This document shows, piece by piece, positions 33,948-44,963 of a DNA stretch of 64,000 bases. Source of the DNA: Schizophyllum amplum (taxonomy: Eukaryota > Basidiomycota > Agaricomycetes > Agaricales > Schizophyllaceae); the NCBI GenBank assembly GCA_007026445.1, contig VDMD01000021.1, forward strand, positions 432,019 to 496,018, given 5' to 3'. How positions within the stretch are numbered: position 1 is the stretch's first letter; the number at the start of each line of letters is the position of its first letter. Both the position numbers and the translations under genes were made by a program. The notes beneath the pieces are model-generated. The model did not search any database and was not told where the DNA came from. It saw only the letters and a program-made list of their open reading frames with translations.

Positions 33948-36022
33948 CTAGGCAGTGGGAGAGTCTCCTACAAAAATCAATGCCGCCCCCGACGCTTCGA
34001 CAGTAATCACGCTTCCCTGAACTGTCTCCTCGACCAGGGTGCCGTCCATAACACCCTCGCCGAATGTCTGCCCCGCCCACGTTGTCACGCTCCCCTCCTT
34101 CACATCCGCCCCCGGCGCTTGCATCCTGCGCACTCGTAGCGTCGCCTCTCCCTCCTCCAGATACGCCGACAAATCGATCGTCACATTCGGCCGTGCCTCG
34201 CCCGCAACCGCCTGGATGCCCAGATGAGCCTCCTCTCACGCACGCCTCGTTCTCGCCCACTCACCTGCGTCTCGTTATAGATCTCCAAATTCAGCACCGC
34301 AAACTTCGTCGGGTACTCCGGCTTTGCCTCGTCCCAGAGCCCATATACCGCGACCTGCCCGTCCGTCTCGTCGCCCATCGCGGGCGTGATCGTCGACCCG
34401 TTCGCCTGGCGGCCAGGATACAAGTTCGCTATCGCGAAGTCGCCTTCCGTGCCGAGCATCTCCGCAACGAAGAGGTACGCCGCGTACGACGGGAAGACCT
34501 TGACGGGTCCGTTGTCATTTTCGACAGGATACCACATATCGTACAAGCTGAGTCCGCCATGATTCAGCTGTTGAGTGGACTGCAAGGCGAGGGGGCCGCC
34601 TTGGTGCGAATATAGCTTGGTGACGTTGATGGAGGCGGCATAGAGGGTGGTGTCGAGCTGAGCGGGGCGTCAATGATGATGAGGGAGGGTGAAAAGGGCA
34701 ACGTACAAGCCACATAGCCTGACCGAATGTATCTGACACATTCTCGTGCCCCGAGCAGGACACGGAGCTGTACTCGCCTGTGGCATTCTCAGCTCCAATT
34801 CGCGCGAGATGTTTCTGCTGACGTACCGATGTAGAACGCATCCGGGCCAAGTGCCTCGCGCACGGTCTTAATCCGCGGCTGCCAAAGATCAAGGTAGCTG
34901 CGGATACATGGTCAGCCAGGTCTTCACAGCGAGTCGGAAGCCACAACGTACACGGCAAGTCGCGTGTGGTTCACGAGATTCGGTAGCGTCGCAACCGCTG
35001 CGCGCTCGGGATCGCACACCTGTACATGGCTGCGTCACTATGCGAACAAGAGGATGCAGAGCGAGCCCACGTACGCTATATTGGTAAGTGTGCTCACTAC
35101 ACGTTTTCACGATGCCTCCTTCGTTTGCGCCTGCCGCGAGCGCGCTCGTGCAGTCGAGCTGCTCCCTCGCGCCAGGTGCGTCGTACGGCCACAGCGGATC
35201 CTCTGCAGTAGCACCCAGCTGGAACATCGGCGCATCAAGGCCGAGGTCCCTGGTGATATTCTCCGCCATATTCTATACGAGCAAAGGGCGATGATGAGCA
35301 TCCGTCGGGGTTATCCGACCTTTCCGCTCACCTTCCAGATAGCTGTGTAGTTCTCCGCCGTGAAGTCGAGGTAGTGGTCCGGCTCGTTGCCGACTGCAGT
35401 AATATGAGCTCAAGAGAGGCTGGATCACATAGAATAATCACTCACTCTCGAACGCAAACAGCTGAGGTTCGGGAATGCCTTCCAGTGCCCCTTTGGCTAT
35501 TGCCAGCGCGCCATCGTAATTAAGGCCTTCCAGATCCTGCACCTGATCAGACGCATGCGCCTCACGCCGAAACTGAACCCGACGTACCAAGTTTACAATC
35601 ATTCTCGTCCCCTCCGGCAACAGCTTGCTCACCATCTCGAAATACTTCGGTCCGATCGTCGTGTTATACAACGTCCCCTCGTCATCGACGTAGTTGTACA
35701 ACTCGTCCTCTTGTGTACCATTCCAGTACGTCGAGTCTGCGGTGATCCCTCCGAAGCGGATTTCTGCGGGAACGCCCGTGCGTGTGGCGAGCCCGTCAAG
35801 TAGCGCGCGTGTCAGCGTGTTCGGCGCGGAGAGGTTGCCCAAGAAGGTTGTCGTGAACGCGGTCTCAATGCTGAGGCTCGCGAGTGCGCGGTCCAGCGTG
35901 TGCGACGCGTCCGCGGGGAGGGACGGCGGGCCAACGAGTGTGATCGTGAAGTCGGCCGCGCGAGTGAGGGGGACGAGGGCGATGGGGAGGAGTGGGACGG
36001 CGAGCGCGGTGACGGCCTTCAT
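33948..36022 (-). CDS. Secreted glycoside hydrolase family 79 (beta-glucuronidase-like)
   Basis: Start at 36022 gives a signal peptide, MKAVTALAVPLLPIALVPLTRA. The first exons are 36022-35588, 35536-35446, 35393-35332 and 35272 onward; later splice sites are less certain. Recognisable segments are TGVPAEIRFGGITADSTYWN and the acid/base region FEIGNEPDHYLDFTAENYTA, where E in GNEPD is the expected proton donor. The C terminus has a beta-sandwich, TIDLSAYLEEGEATLRVRR. Family members release glucuronic acid or its 4-O-methyl form from plant and fungal glycans such as arabinogalactan. The nucleophile glutamate was not placed with certainty. TTATAAG near 36071 on the minus strand may be the TATA box. 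Confidence 0.82.
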
Positions 36023-37126
36023 GGCGAAGGGTACCTGGGGTGCGGATGAACGAATGACGGAGTGGTGCGGCTTATAAGTAGGGTGCGAAGGTAAGGAGGG
36101 ACCGTCGGACCGAGAACATGAGGAGGGAGGTCCCGTGGTCGTGCAATACAGTCAGGGTGATGATCTGCAGCGTGGACGCAGGCTAAGCGAGGCAGTTCAT
36201 GCAAGGCACCTGTGGAGCTCGAGGATGTGAGATGAGTGGACTGGCTGGTGCCACTGGTAATGAGGCATCCGCGTATGAGTATGGGTATGATTGTGGCCAG
36301 TACTTGAGGCAGATGAGAGGATCTGAGCGCTGGCCGTCAGAAATAATGTCATACAGTGTGCCGTTTCGAAGAGGTCGCTTACCTCGGTGTACCTTCGTCG
36401 CGGCGTCGGGACCATCAAGCTGCTTCGACATGACATTTTACAAAGTAGATGGGCGTCTACGGTCGACGATCTCACGCCGCATTCCATGTGGAGGTCGACT
36501 TTTTTGAGCTCGATGAATAATCGTATCATTCATTGCGAAGGAAGTCAGACAATAGCACGACGTAGAGGACGTTTGTGAAGGCTTCCCGAGGTTCAGAGGT
36601 TCAACATTTATGTAACGTGCAACGGGAACATTCAACGGCCCGTCGGCCCGAGTAAACCGGCATCATGATCGCGGCCCACAGCGTGAACTTGATTACTTAC
36701 AGCCATCGTGCCCAAAGCACTCTCGCCCTTTACCAGTCTCCATCTTCATTTCTGCGGTCCCCCAGAACGAGAAAGAATCGTTGCAGCGAATCGAAACGTT
36801 TGAAGCGGAACCGCGGTCAAGATACCGGTATGTACTAGGTCGAGCAGCTCTGGCATTCGATGATGCCGAACTCCTTTCCATGTATCGAATATTGACCCTC
36901 CGGGCCTCAGGTAAGACAGTATTGTGTCTGATCTTGTGTCTGATCTACATGCTGATGCTACTCTATTGAGAGGCTGACGGCGTGGGCACATCGAGTCGGA
37001 GGATCGCGCCGCTTCGTCATGTTGACGCGTACAACCGCCGACTCGGCAATTTGTACCCTCATAAGACGCGTACGCGGCCAAGTGTCCAACCAGTATTCAG
37101 CGAGGAAACGTCTGTCCCACCTCAGC
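36023..37126. other. Intergenic region between GH79 and NmrA-like copy 2
   Basis: 1.1 kb divergent spacer; no gene recognised. Confidence 0.4.
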
Positions 37127-38383
37127 ATGGCCAATGATGATGATCTGCACATCTTCATGGCCAACAATCTGAACATCTTCATGACCGGCGCGACAGGTGA
37201 GTATCTATCTTGTTCGACACTGCCCGACTCACTTTATGGCCACGCAGGCTACATCGGTGGTGCCGTCCTTGCCCGTCTGCTTCGGGGTCAGAATTCGCAG
37301 AAGCTCCATATCAAAGCTCTTGTGCGCGATGCTGGGAAGGCGCTGAAGCTAAAGGACTTCGGTGTCGAGCCTGTGATGGGCACTCTCGACGACGCGGAGC
37401 TAATTGAGAAGGAGGCCAGCAAGGCGGATGTCATCATATCTGCGGTCAGTCGATTCATTGACTCAGTAAAGAATGAGAGAGAGGGCTGAACTGAAACGCA
37501 GGCAAGCGCCGACCACGAGCCATCTTGCCAGGCAATCCTTCGTGGCGCGAAGACATCTTTTCGACGGACGGCCATGCAGCCGATCTTCATTCACACTGTG
37601 AGCGCCTTCACTATCTTTCAAAAATTTACCAACTGATACGTACTAGTCCGGAATCATGTCACTTGCCGACAACGCCCGCGGCATGCACGGCACAGACACC
37701 ATCTACGACGATGCTGACGCCAACGCGATTGCTGCGCTCCCTGTAACACAACTGCACCGCAACGTCGACACCAAGATTGTCGCCGCAGACGCCGCCGGCT
37801 ATGTCTACGCCTACTTGGTTCTTCCCTCTCTCATCTACGGCCAGGCGAGCCACGCACTCGCCAGGGCAGGTATCACCAACACGCGCTCCATCGCCATACC
37901 GATACTCAGCAAAGCTGCATTGGCGCGCGGGCGCCCAGGAGTGATTGGCCGAGGCGCGAACGTCGTACCGTGCGTGGAACTCGAGGAGCAAGCTGACATG
38001 TATATAGTACTTATGAACGCGGCACTGCGCGGCGCGCCGTTCACGCGGCATGGGCGCGAGGGACATTACTTCGGCGCGAGCGATGAGTGCACGTTGGAAC
38101 AAGTTAGCCGCGGTATAGGCCAGGCGATGGTCAAGCTGGGATGCGCGACAGACCCAAACCCGACGCCCTTCACGATGGAGGAAATCGACGAGTATCTCTG
38201 GGTGAGTTGGATGAGGGGTGTGGTGAGGAGCACTGACAAGTGCCATAGGGCTCTGAAGTCATGGGCGCCAATGCCAGATGTCAGGCCACGCAGGCAAAAG
38301 CACTGGGATGGAAGCCGACGAAGACGACGAAAGATATGCTGGAAAGCATAGAGAAAGAGGTGCAAGACTGTATTCGGGCCTAA
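37127..38383 (+). CDS. NmrA-like / atypical SDR NAD(P)-binding protein (copy 2)
   Basis: Predicted 350 residues (340 from the second ATG at 37157). Exons: 37127-37196, 37248-37444, 37502-37597, 37647-38201, 38249-38383. The Rossmann motif is IFMTGATG-YIGGAVL, again split by intron 1, followed by IKALVRDAGKALKLKDFGVEPV. It is the paralogue of the gene at 1072-2314 with identical internal exon sizes and the same intron positions. The N terminus holds a small tandem duplication (HIFMANN, NIFMTG), so the ATG at 37157 may be the ancestral start. Substrate unknown. Confidence 0.87.
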
Positions 38384-38761
38384 CTGATATACTGCACCAG
38401 ATAACGAGACGGCGATATGTGTGTATCTGAACGAAGTTGGTCGTACACTGGTCGTACATACCGACAATGTAATATATCCTCTGTTCTTGTGATACCCTCG
38501 CCGCTGTCCGTGACAATATAGCCGATTCCACTTCAATAAACTAAGGCAGAGGTGCGGATATGTGGCGCTGCTATATTTCACGATCATGTAGGTGGACATG
38601 TACCCAGAGCGCTCAGTCACGCACCTCTCCGACGCAGATGCGACAAAGTGGGATCGCGGACGAGTGTGTGTTTCCGATAGGATGGTGCACGGCGAGGCCG
38701 ACGCGTATGCTTCACAGCCCGGCATCTTTGAGTCTCATTGCAGCACCAATTTTACGCCAGG

Positions 38762-40015
38762 TCATTCCTGCGAATATATAGTTCGTCCCCGGTCGATATC
38801 CGCAAATGTGTCCGTGGGATTCATAAGCGCATCAATGGGGATGGACGAGCGATTGGAGCGTGTGCTCGTTGCCTGCGTCACTGAGTACGGCTGGTCCTCG
38901 AGTTCCTCCTCACTCGCGCGCGACGGCGGTTCGCTGTACCCGCCGTATTCGTGGGGTGGCGCAAGCGGAGACGGTGACGCCGATGCGGACGGCGCGAGAG
39001 GGACGGGCGGTATTGGATGCGAAGCGGACGCGGAGGCATGCGCATAGCCGTTCGTGCCATTCGACACCGCGCGGCGGTACGTCTCGTCGCGGTACGGGTG
39101 TCGCCGCGCGTGAACGTCCTCCTCCCCGGGCTTATTACGCCCATTGGTACTGGAGCGCGTCTGGGCATGCGATGGCGTGGGCGTTTCTGACGGCGGAGGT
39201 GCTGGTGCGTGCGCATGGGGGTGCGCGTATGGATGCGGATGGGATTGCCCGTGTGCTCCCGGGCCGCGGGATTTGTGGTTGTAGCCAGAGGAAATGTAGG
39301 TGGCAGGGACGTCGGCGGAGGGTTCAGGCGCGATGGCGGGGTCATCGACTATAAGGTGTTTCTCGTGATCGTCGGCAGCGCGGAGCGCGTCGGCCAGGGC
39401 CATGGGCTGGGGGATGGTCTCTGCGTGGGAGTGAGCAGGGCGGAGGTAGGTAGGCGGGGTTCACACCTTGGAGGAAGAACATTTCCTGATACTGCTGGGT
39501 CATCGCGGCTGGGGGATGTGAGCGCGATGTCATACTTTGGAGGGTGAGTACGGACCAACATCAAGGTAGGTGACCACATTCCGGCGCTCTCCAAGCGCTT
39601 CATTATGGCTTCCCAAAGCAAGCCGTTTGACGAACTCTTCCTGTACGAAGGTCAGTAGGGCGCCAGGCAAGCAAAGCGACGCGATTTACCGTGGCAATTG
39701 ACAGGACATAGGATGCCTCGCGAGACATGCCGACTGTATCTGTCGCGCCTACGTCGCGGACTTCAGTAGCAGAAGGTGTTCGCTGGCGAAGGACTCACCA
39801 TAGCTTTGTGTTATGCGTTCTACCGCGTCTACGGGGAAAAGAGTGGTCCCAGGCAGTCTTTTCTCGCGTATTGCAACCGGGCTGGAGAGCTGATCCTCCT
39901 CGGCATCCTCAAGCTGGTCGACCTCGTCGTTCTCGGATCCCGTTTCCGCGTCGTCCATTTCTTCCGGCTCTGGTGCGGGCGACTGCTCGTTCAACACAGT
40001 GATTTGCGAAGCCAT
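38762..40015 (-). CDS. CHRAC1/Dpb3-like histone-fold protein
   Basis: Predicted 349 residues in five exons: 40015-39799, 39733-39690, 39643-39556, 39508-39467, 39420-38762. After an acidic N terminus (EPEEMDDAETGSENDEVDQL) comes a histone fold: PGTTLFPVDAVERI, SYVLSIATEEFVKRLA, RRNVVTYLDVAAMTQQ, and FFLQETIPQPM. This matches the CBF/NF-Y type fold of CHRAC1, Dpb3 and Dls1, which pair with a second histone-fold subunit in chromatin remodelling (ISWI/CHRAC) or DNA polymerase epsilon. The C-terminal about 190 residues are His/Pro/Ser-rich and probably disordered. The gene is divergent from the dioxygenase at 40255, 239 bases away. Confidence 0.82.
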
Positions 40016-40254
40016 TCTTGCAGTTTAAGTCAAACTACAGTCGTTTTCGGAGGATCGAGTGATGGAACTGATCAAGCGCGAATATGCACAGAGTCTTGTT
40101 CAAACCTCCGAATCCCGGGCGCGGTGCGCCAGGGCGGCGCGTCAAAATGAGCGGCCCGTCCGGCCGTTTATCTTATCGCCCGAGGTCACTGTTCAACCAA
40201 TTCGGAATTCCTATTCGAGCCTTGGCTTTGTACTTTGATCGGTAACGCGCCGAT

Positions 40255-41839
40255 ATGTCCAAAGCAGCGCGCTTGCCCATCATAGACATATCCCCCTGGC
40301 TCAGCGATGACCCCTCGAACGCAGAAGCGCGTACTGCCGTCTCCGCCGCCCTGCACTCAGCTTGCGTGAACTACGGCTTCTTCTATCTCGACATCTCATC
40401 GTATGCCGATCCGGCTGAGCCAGAAGAGCTCACTACGCTCGCGCGTAAGTTCTTCGACCTCCCACAGGAGGAGAAGGAGAAGATAGCGCTCAGAAATGAG
40501 GATAATGCGAGAGGTACGCGTGGAACGAGATGCTTGTGCGTGGAAGTCACCAATGTGTACGCCAGGATATGCGCGCCTCAAGGAGAACGTGACCAACGGC
40601 AAGGCAGACAACCATGAGGGGATCGATTTTTACAAGCCTGTGGACAATCCCGACAAGACAAAACCTCTTTGGGGCACGAATCAGTGGCCCTCGGTCCCGG
40701 GCTTCAAGGAGAAGTACGAGGCTTGGGTAGAGAAGATGAAGGCCTTGGGAATGATCACCATGCATGCGTGAGTTGCGTTTCTCGTTCTCGAAGGACGTAT
40801 TGACACTTCGAGCTAGCATGGCCGTCGGTCTGGGAATGACCGAGAAGGAATGGCAGGACTTGCGTTGCCAGGTCGACCACAGCTTTTGGGTAATGCGCAC
40901 AATTGGTATGCATAATAACCATCTCATTCTTCGGCCCTTGTACGCGCTTACACGCCTCCAGGGTACCCACCTCTACCGAATAACCATGATGGGTTTTCGT
41001 GCGGCGCTCACAAGTAAGAATTTATTGTCTCGCTCGCATGTCCGTAAAATAATTCGAGCGACATTCTACAAGGGACTATGGCTGCCTAACGTAAGTTTAC
41101 GTACACAACTTACTCCTGTGTTCTCTCATCCCACATTAGCTTCCTCTACACCGACCCTACGAAGAAAGCACTACAGGTCTTCATGGCGGGCGCAAAGCCT
41201 GAAGGCCTGCAGCTGGACGAGGACCTGCCCGTAGAGCAGGACAAGGATGGCTTCTGGATCAACGCGGATCCCATACCTGGCTGCGTTGTCTGCAACATCG
41301 GTGAAAGTATGCAATTTAGTCACGGGACCCTGGTATATTCAGGAGCCTGCGTTCCGCGCTGACCGTATCCCCCATCCAGTGTGGGACATATGGACAAATG
41401 GCCTATATCGCGCAACGCTGCACCGTGTCGTGCACAAGGGAACTAACTACCGGTGCGTTTTTTGTGTCTGCTGTGTGCGTTTTCAAGCCAGACTTACTTG
41501 TTAACAGGGTTTCGTGAGTTCAAACTCCTGGGCGTCCTCGCAGCTTCTTGATGCGCCCAAACTCAGGATTCCCTTCTTCTTCGAGCCGAATTTTACCGCG
41601 CATGTTCGCCCTCTAAACGCTGCTTTGCGTATACAGAAGGTACGTACTGCTGCTATTCTTCGCCCTGTCATACTTGTTTGCGACGCGCTTTTTCTTTCTT
41701 TGTTGTGCTTTGTATACGAAGCTGACACCACAAGCAGTCGGGCAAGGATCACGGCGGAGGGACAGGGACGGACAAGAAGCCAGTTGTGTACGGCGACTTT
41801 TTGCTGGCGAAGGTTGGCAACAACTTCGACAAGGACTAG
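40255..41839 (+). CDS. 2-oxoglutarate/Fe(II) dioxygenase (isopenicillin-N-synthase-like fold)
   Basis: Predicted 346 residues in ten exons: 40255-40513, 40566-40767, 40817-40905, 40963-41014, 41073-41090, 41140-41306, 41380-41452, 41508-41513, 41567-41639, 41738-41839. The N-terminal DIOX_N part reads LPIIDISPWLSDD and NYGFFYLDIS. The iron ligands are H and D of CGAHKDYGCLTFLYTD and the distal H in RATLHRVVHKG; the R-x-S that binds 2-oxoglutarate is RVSIPFFFEPN. The 18-base exon carries part of the HxD segment and a 6-base exon carries the R-x-S turn. Such enzymes hydroxylate or oxidise small molecules; substrate unknown. Confidence 0.88.
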
Positions 41840-42076
41840 TTGAAGCTGTGGGCAGCAACACCAAGGGCTACTTAAGTACTCTGTACTATCTAGTGTTGAA
41901 GGTGCAAGAAGCAGATGGCGTGAGTGTGCGTGTTATAACAATTCTAGGATACAATGTGATGATCGATGAGATGGGAGCGGTGCGCGCTATATTACAGCGA
42001 TTGCTTCTTGGGTTAGTTCCCACATGATAGATCCAGCCGAATGTCCTCCAATTTCCGTCTGAAGCCGCTCAACCGC

Positions 42077-42706
42077 TCACTCGACAGGTATAACGGTGCT
42101 GCCGCGGTCTTCCGCCTTGGGCACAGTGACCGTCAAGATGCCATCGTTCAGCTTCGCGGTGACCTTGCCCGCGTCCACCGGCCGCGGCAGCCACACCGTC
42201 CGCGTAAAGTTGCCGATGACGGAGCGCTCCGTCGACAGTTGGTTGGGCGTATCTTCCGCCTTCGTCAACGCCGTTGTGTCTGGGGCACCTACACTCCAGT
42301 CAGTCTTCAAGGCCCCCGCACCGCAATTCCGAGCAAACTCACCTTCCGTACCCGTGCTACCGGAGGTAGGCGCATCGCTTGCCGTTGCATTCTGGGTACT
42401 CCCTGCCGGCGCAGATTCCGGGCCCCTCCTTGAGCCGAAGCGACCCTCAATGGTGAGGCTGCGCCCGCCGTCGCCGATGCGGATCTCGAGCGCGTCGCGC
42501 TTGACGCCTGGAACCTCCGCCTCGACGACGTACTTGTTGCCGTCCTCGCTCACGTCCACCGCCGGGCGCGTGTTCTGAAAGAACGGGTCGTCGAACATGG
42601 TGCGCCCGCGGAAGGCGGGGTGGGCGTAGCCTGGCGCGCGGAGGAGCGGTTCGTCAAGCATGCGGAAGAGCGGGCGGAACTCGTTGAAAATGCGTGAGAT
42701 GGACAT
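42077..42706 (-). CDS. Small heat-shock protein (Hsp20/alpha-crystallin)
   Basis: Predicted 191 residues. The alpha-crystallin domain runs from PAVDVSEDGNKYVVEAEVPG through RDALEIRIGDGGRSLTIEG to NFTRTVWLPRPVDAGKVTAKL and the conserved LNDGILTVTVPK. It should act as an ATP-independent cytosolic chaperone. A 54-base intron (42342-42289) with good GTGAGT and TAG ends is a multiple of three without stops, so keeping it would add 18 residues without breaking the frame. Heat-shock elements and a TATA box lie directly upstream. Confidence 0.92.
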   Translation of the reverse strand: MSISRIFNEFRPLFRMLDEPLLRAPGYAHPAFRGRTMFDDPFFQNTRPAVDVSEDGNKYVVEAEVPGVKRDALEIRIGDGGRSLTIEGRFGSRRGPESAPAGSTQNATASDAPTSGSTGTEGEFARNCGAGALKTDWSVGAPDTTALTKAEDTPNQLSTERSVIGNFTRTVWLPRPVDAGKVTAKLNDGILTVTVPKAEDRGSTVIPVE

Positions 42707-42787
42707 GTTGTAGAGAGGAGCTGGTAGGCAGATAGCTCGGGAGAGATGTTTGCTTCGAAGGTTGGGGTGGGGGACTCGAGAGCGTCG

Positions 42788-42834
42788 CCTTATATAGGGA
42801 TGCTGAGTTATTGATTCTCAGAACATTCGCGAAT
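42788..42834 (-). promoter_or_regulatory. TATA box and heat-shock element of the Hsp20 gene
   Basis: TATATAAGG (minus strand, about 42789-42797) lies about 85 bases before the ATG. Just upstream, GAAcaTTCgcGAA at 42821-42833 is a three-unit heat-shock-factor site with perfect two-base spacing. Further partial sites occur at 42968-42975 (GAAtgTTC) and 43004-43011 (TTCcgGAA). Confidence 0.75.
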
Positions 42835-43458
42835 TGAGGAGGTGTCAGTGTCAACGACACGGCAGTCGACATCACGAAGAGCATCCGGCCGTCATGTCAG
42901 AGCCAGAAGAATTGACATGAGCCGAGAGTCACAGCTAGCGCTCATGGATGGATCAGGTGATGGTAGAGAATGTTCAAGTTCAACACAAGAAATGGCCGGA
43001 AAGTTCCGGAACACTCCGAAAAGCAAACCGTGGCATACAGTCACGTGCGAATATGAGTCTTGTGTGTTTTGAGTCCGCCATTCCATGCTCCAATATTTCA
43101 CAGACTGAGCCAGTGCACAATCAGATAGCCGGTCATCGAGCCCAAGTAGAGCCCGAGTCTTTGAAAGTACCTCAGCTACAGTAGGCCTCTCTATCCTTGA
43201 ATCCTCCGCTTATCTAGCGAAAAGGCCCGCGCAGCTATAGAGAATAGTTCATCGTGTTACAAGATGATACGCGTGTGTGATACAGCCGCAGGGCGGACCC
43301 TACAAGAATAAGCAGGAATAAAACAAAAATGCTACAATAAAGTAATAGTGTGTAACGTATCTCATGCGTCGTCAACAGATGTCCTCATCCCCGCCTATAT
43401 ACCCTATAGACGTTAACGGGGAGAAACCTCCCCAGCCATACCATAGTAAGCTTGCCAG
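42835..43458. other. Intergenic upstream of Hsp20 and downstream of SGF29
   Basis: Contains additional heat-shock-element-like pairs near 42968 and 43004; no gene seen. Confidence 0.45.
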
Positions 43459-44788
43459 TTACACCATAGGCCACTCAACCACTACATGCGCAGGCACAAT
43501 GTGCTCTTGGTTCTCGTCGTCATCGAACTTGAGTTTATACGACGGGACGCCGATCCTCTGGGAGACACAAGAGGGCTGTTCTGTCAACGTGCGCCAAGAA
43601 GGAAGACTGAACGCACCTTCTCTCGAGCGAGGTCTTTGGGAGACGCCACGACCTCTGCGCGATAGAAGCAACTGGTATCGGGGTACAGAGCGAGGACGGC
43701 GGAGCCCTGCGTGAATTCTGGATATGCGTTCAAGTGCGAGGCGCTTGCTGGGGGCGCGTCGGCGTCCGGTAATGGGATTATGCCTCTTAAGGTGGTATTG
43801 TACTCGCTGTAAGATCTGGAGATCAGCTGAACGTCTGACGATGGCGCGAGAAAAAATAACTTGCACTGCAGGACCGGCTTCTGATGGCTCAGCATCCCTC
43901 ACGATGTATCTGAAGTGCCATGTAGCCTGGGATCTGAAGCGCTGAGAGTGGCGCACCTGTTCTTGTCGGCGTTGATGGATTTGACAACGATGGCCATGAT
44001 CCAGGCGTTGTCTTCGTCCGTCGCCGAGCCGCCAGCCTTGTTCTGAGGCGGATGGAAGGCAACCCGACGGCCTTCTTGCAAAGGGAGCTGTTTTGCGAGT
44101 GCCTCACGTCGTAGCTTCGGGTCTCGAGAAAAGGGTATCATAGGCGCTGGACTTCGCGCAGGAAGCGTGATAGAGACTCCCCGGGAGGTTGCTGGTGCCG
44201 ATGCAGCGCCACCGTTGGCTGTTACCACGGGTGAATCTCCTCGTGCGCGCTTGTGCGTTCGCTTGTCCTGCGAGCCCGCACGCTTCGGGGGCGCCTTGTC
44301 CACTATTCGGCCGTCTCGAGGAGGTGGAAGGGCCTCGGAATGCTTTCGGAGGGCCATGATGACGCCGAGGCGCTCAATCGTGTCGTCTATAGCCCTATGA
44401 CGCATGAGCTTTTAGAAGGAATGAAGGGCAGATGAGAAGTCGAACATACTTTACTTCACGATCTGAAGTTTGGCGTATCTCGTTTAGAGCAGACATGAGC
44501 TTCTTAGCTGTCCTCTTGAGTCCTTCGTAGCCATCAACAGGAAGTACATCGTCTTCGGGCCATACAGCTATCAGACGATTTGCTCGTCCTATGGTCTCCT
44601 TCGTCTGAGCAGTAGCGTATACGTCGTTTAAAGAGCCTATTGAAGATGCTGCATGAGACCAACATTGCACCTCTACCAAAGAGTAGACGTGGGAAAGCGT
44701 GAGCGGAGGTCGTCATGGTCAAGGAGAACACCGCCGGCTGACCTTCCGACGAGGCAGGTCGATTACCAGGAGTTCTTCTTCGATCCAT
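43459..44788 (-). CDS. SGF29: SGF29, tandem-Tudor subunit of the SAGA histone acetyltransferase complex
   Basis: Predicted 349 residues in six exons: 44788-44743, 44672-44450, 44394-43957, 43909-43865, 43815-43617, 43557-43459. The N-terminal coiled coil includes QCWSHAASSIGSL and LKRTAKKLMSALNEI. A basic linker (KRAGSQDKRTHKRARGD) precedes the tandem Tudor domain: GRRVAFHPPQNKAG, AWIMAIVVKSI, LYPDTSCFYRAEVV and the ending YKLKFDDDENQEHIV. SGF29 binds H3K4me2/3 and tethers SAGA to active promoters. Intron 4 has to use a GC donor (GCAAGT) to maintain frame between EAGPAV and SYSEYNTTLR. Confidence 0.9.
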
Positions 44789-44963
44789 GTAGTAGGATCG
44801 CTGATGGTGTGCAGAGCAGCAGTCTGGCCGCAAGCAGCGAAGAGAACAAAGGGAAAGGAAGTTCGGACTTCGAGAACGAATGACACCACGTGTTTGGGCG
44901 GGGATTCCTGCGGCAGGTGCCGTGAAAAGGGCATTGCTGCCCAGATAGTAGTCTGGGACGCGT

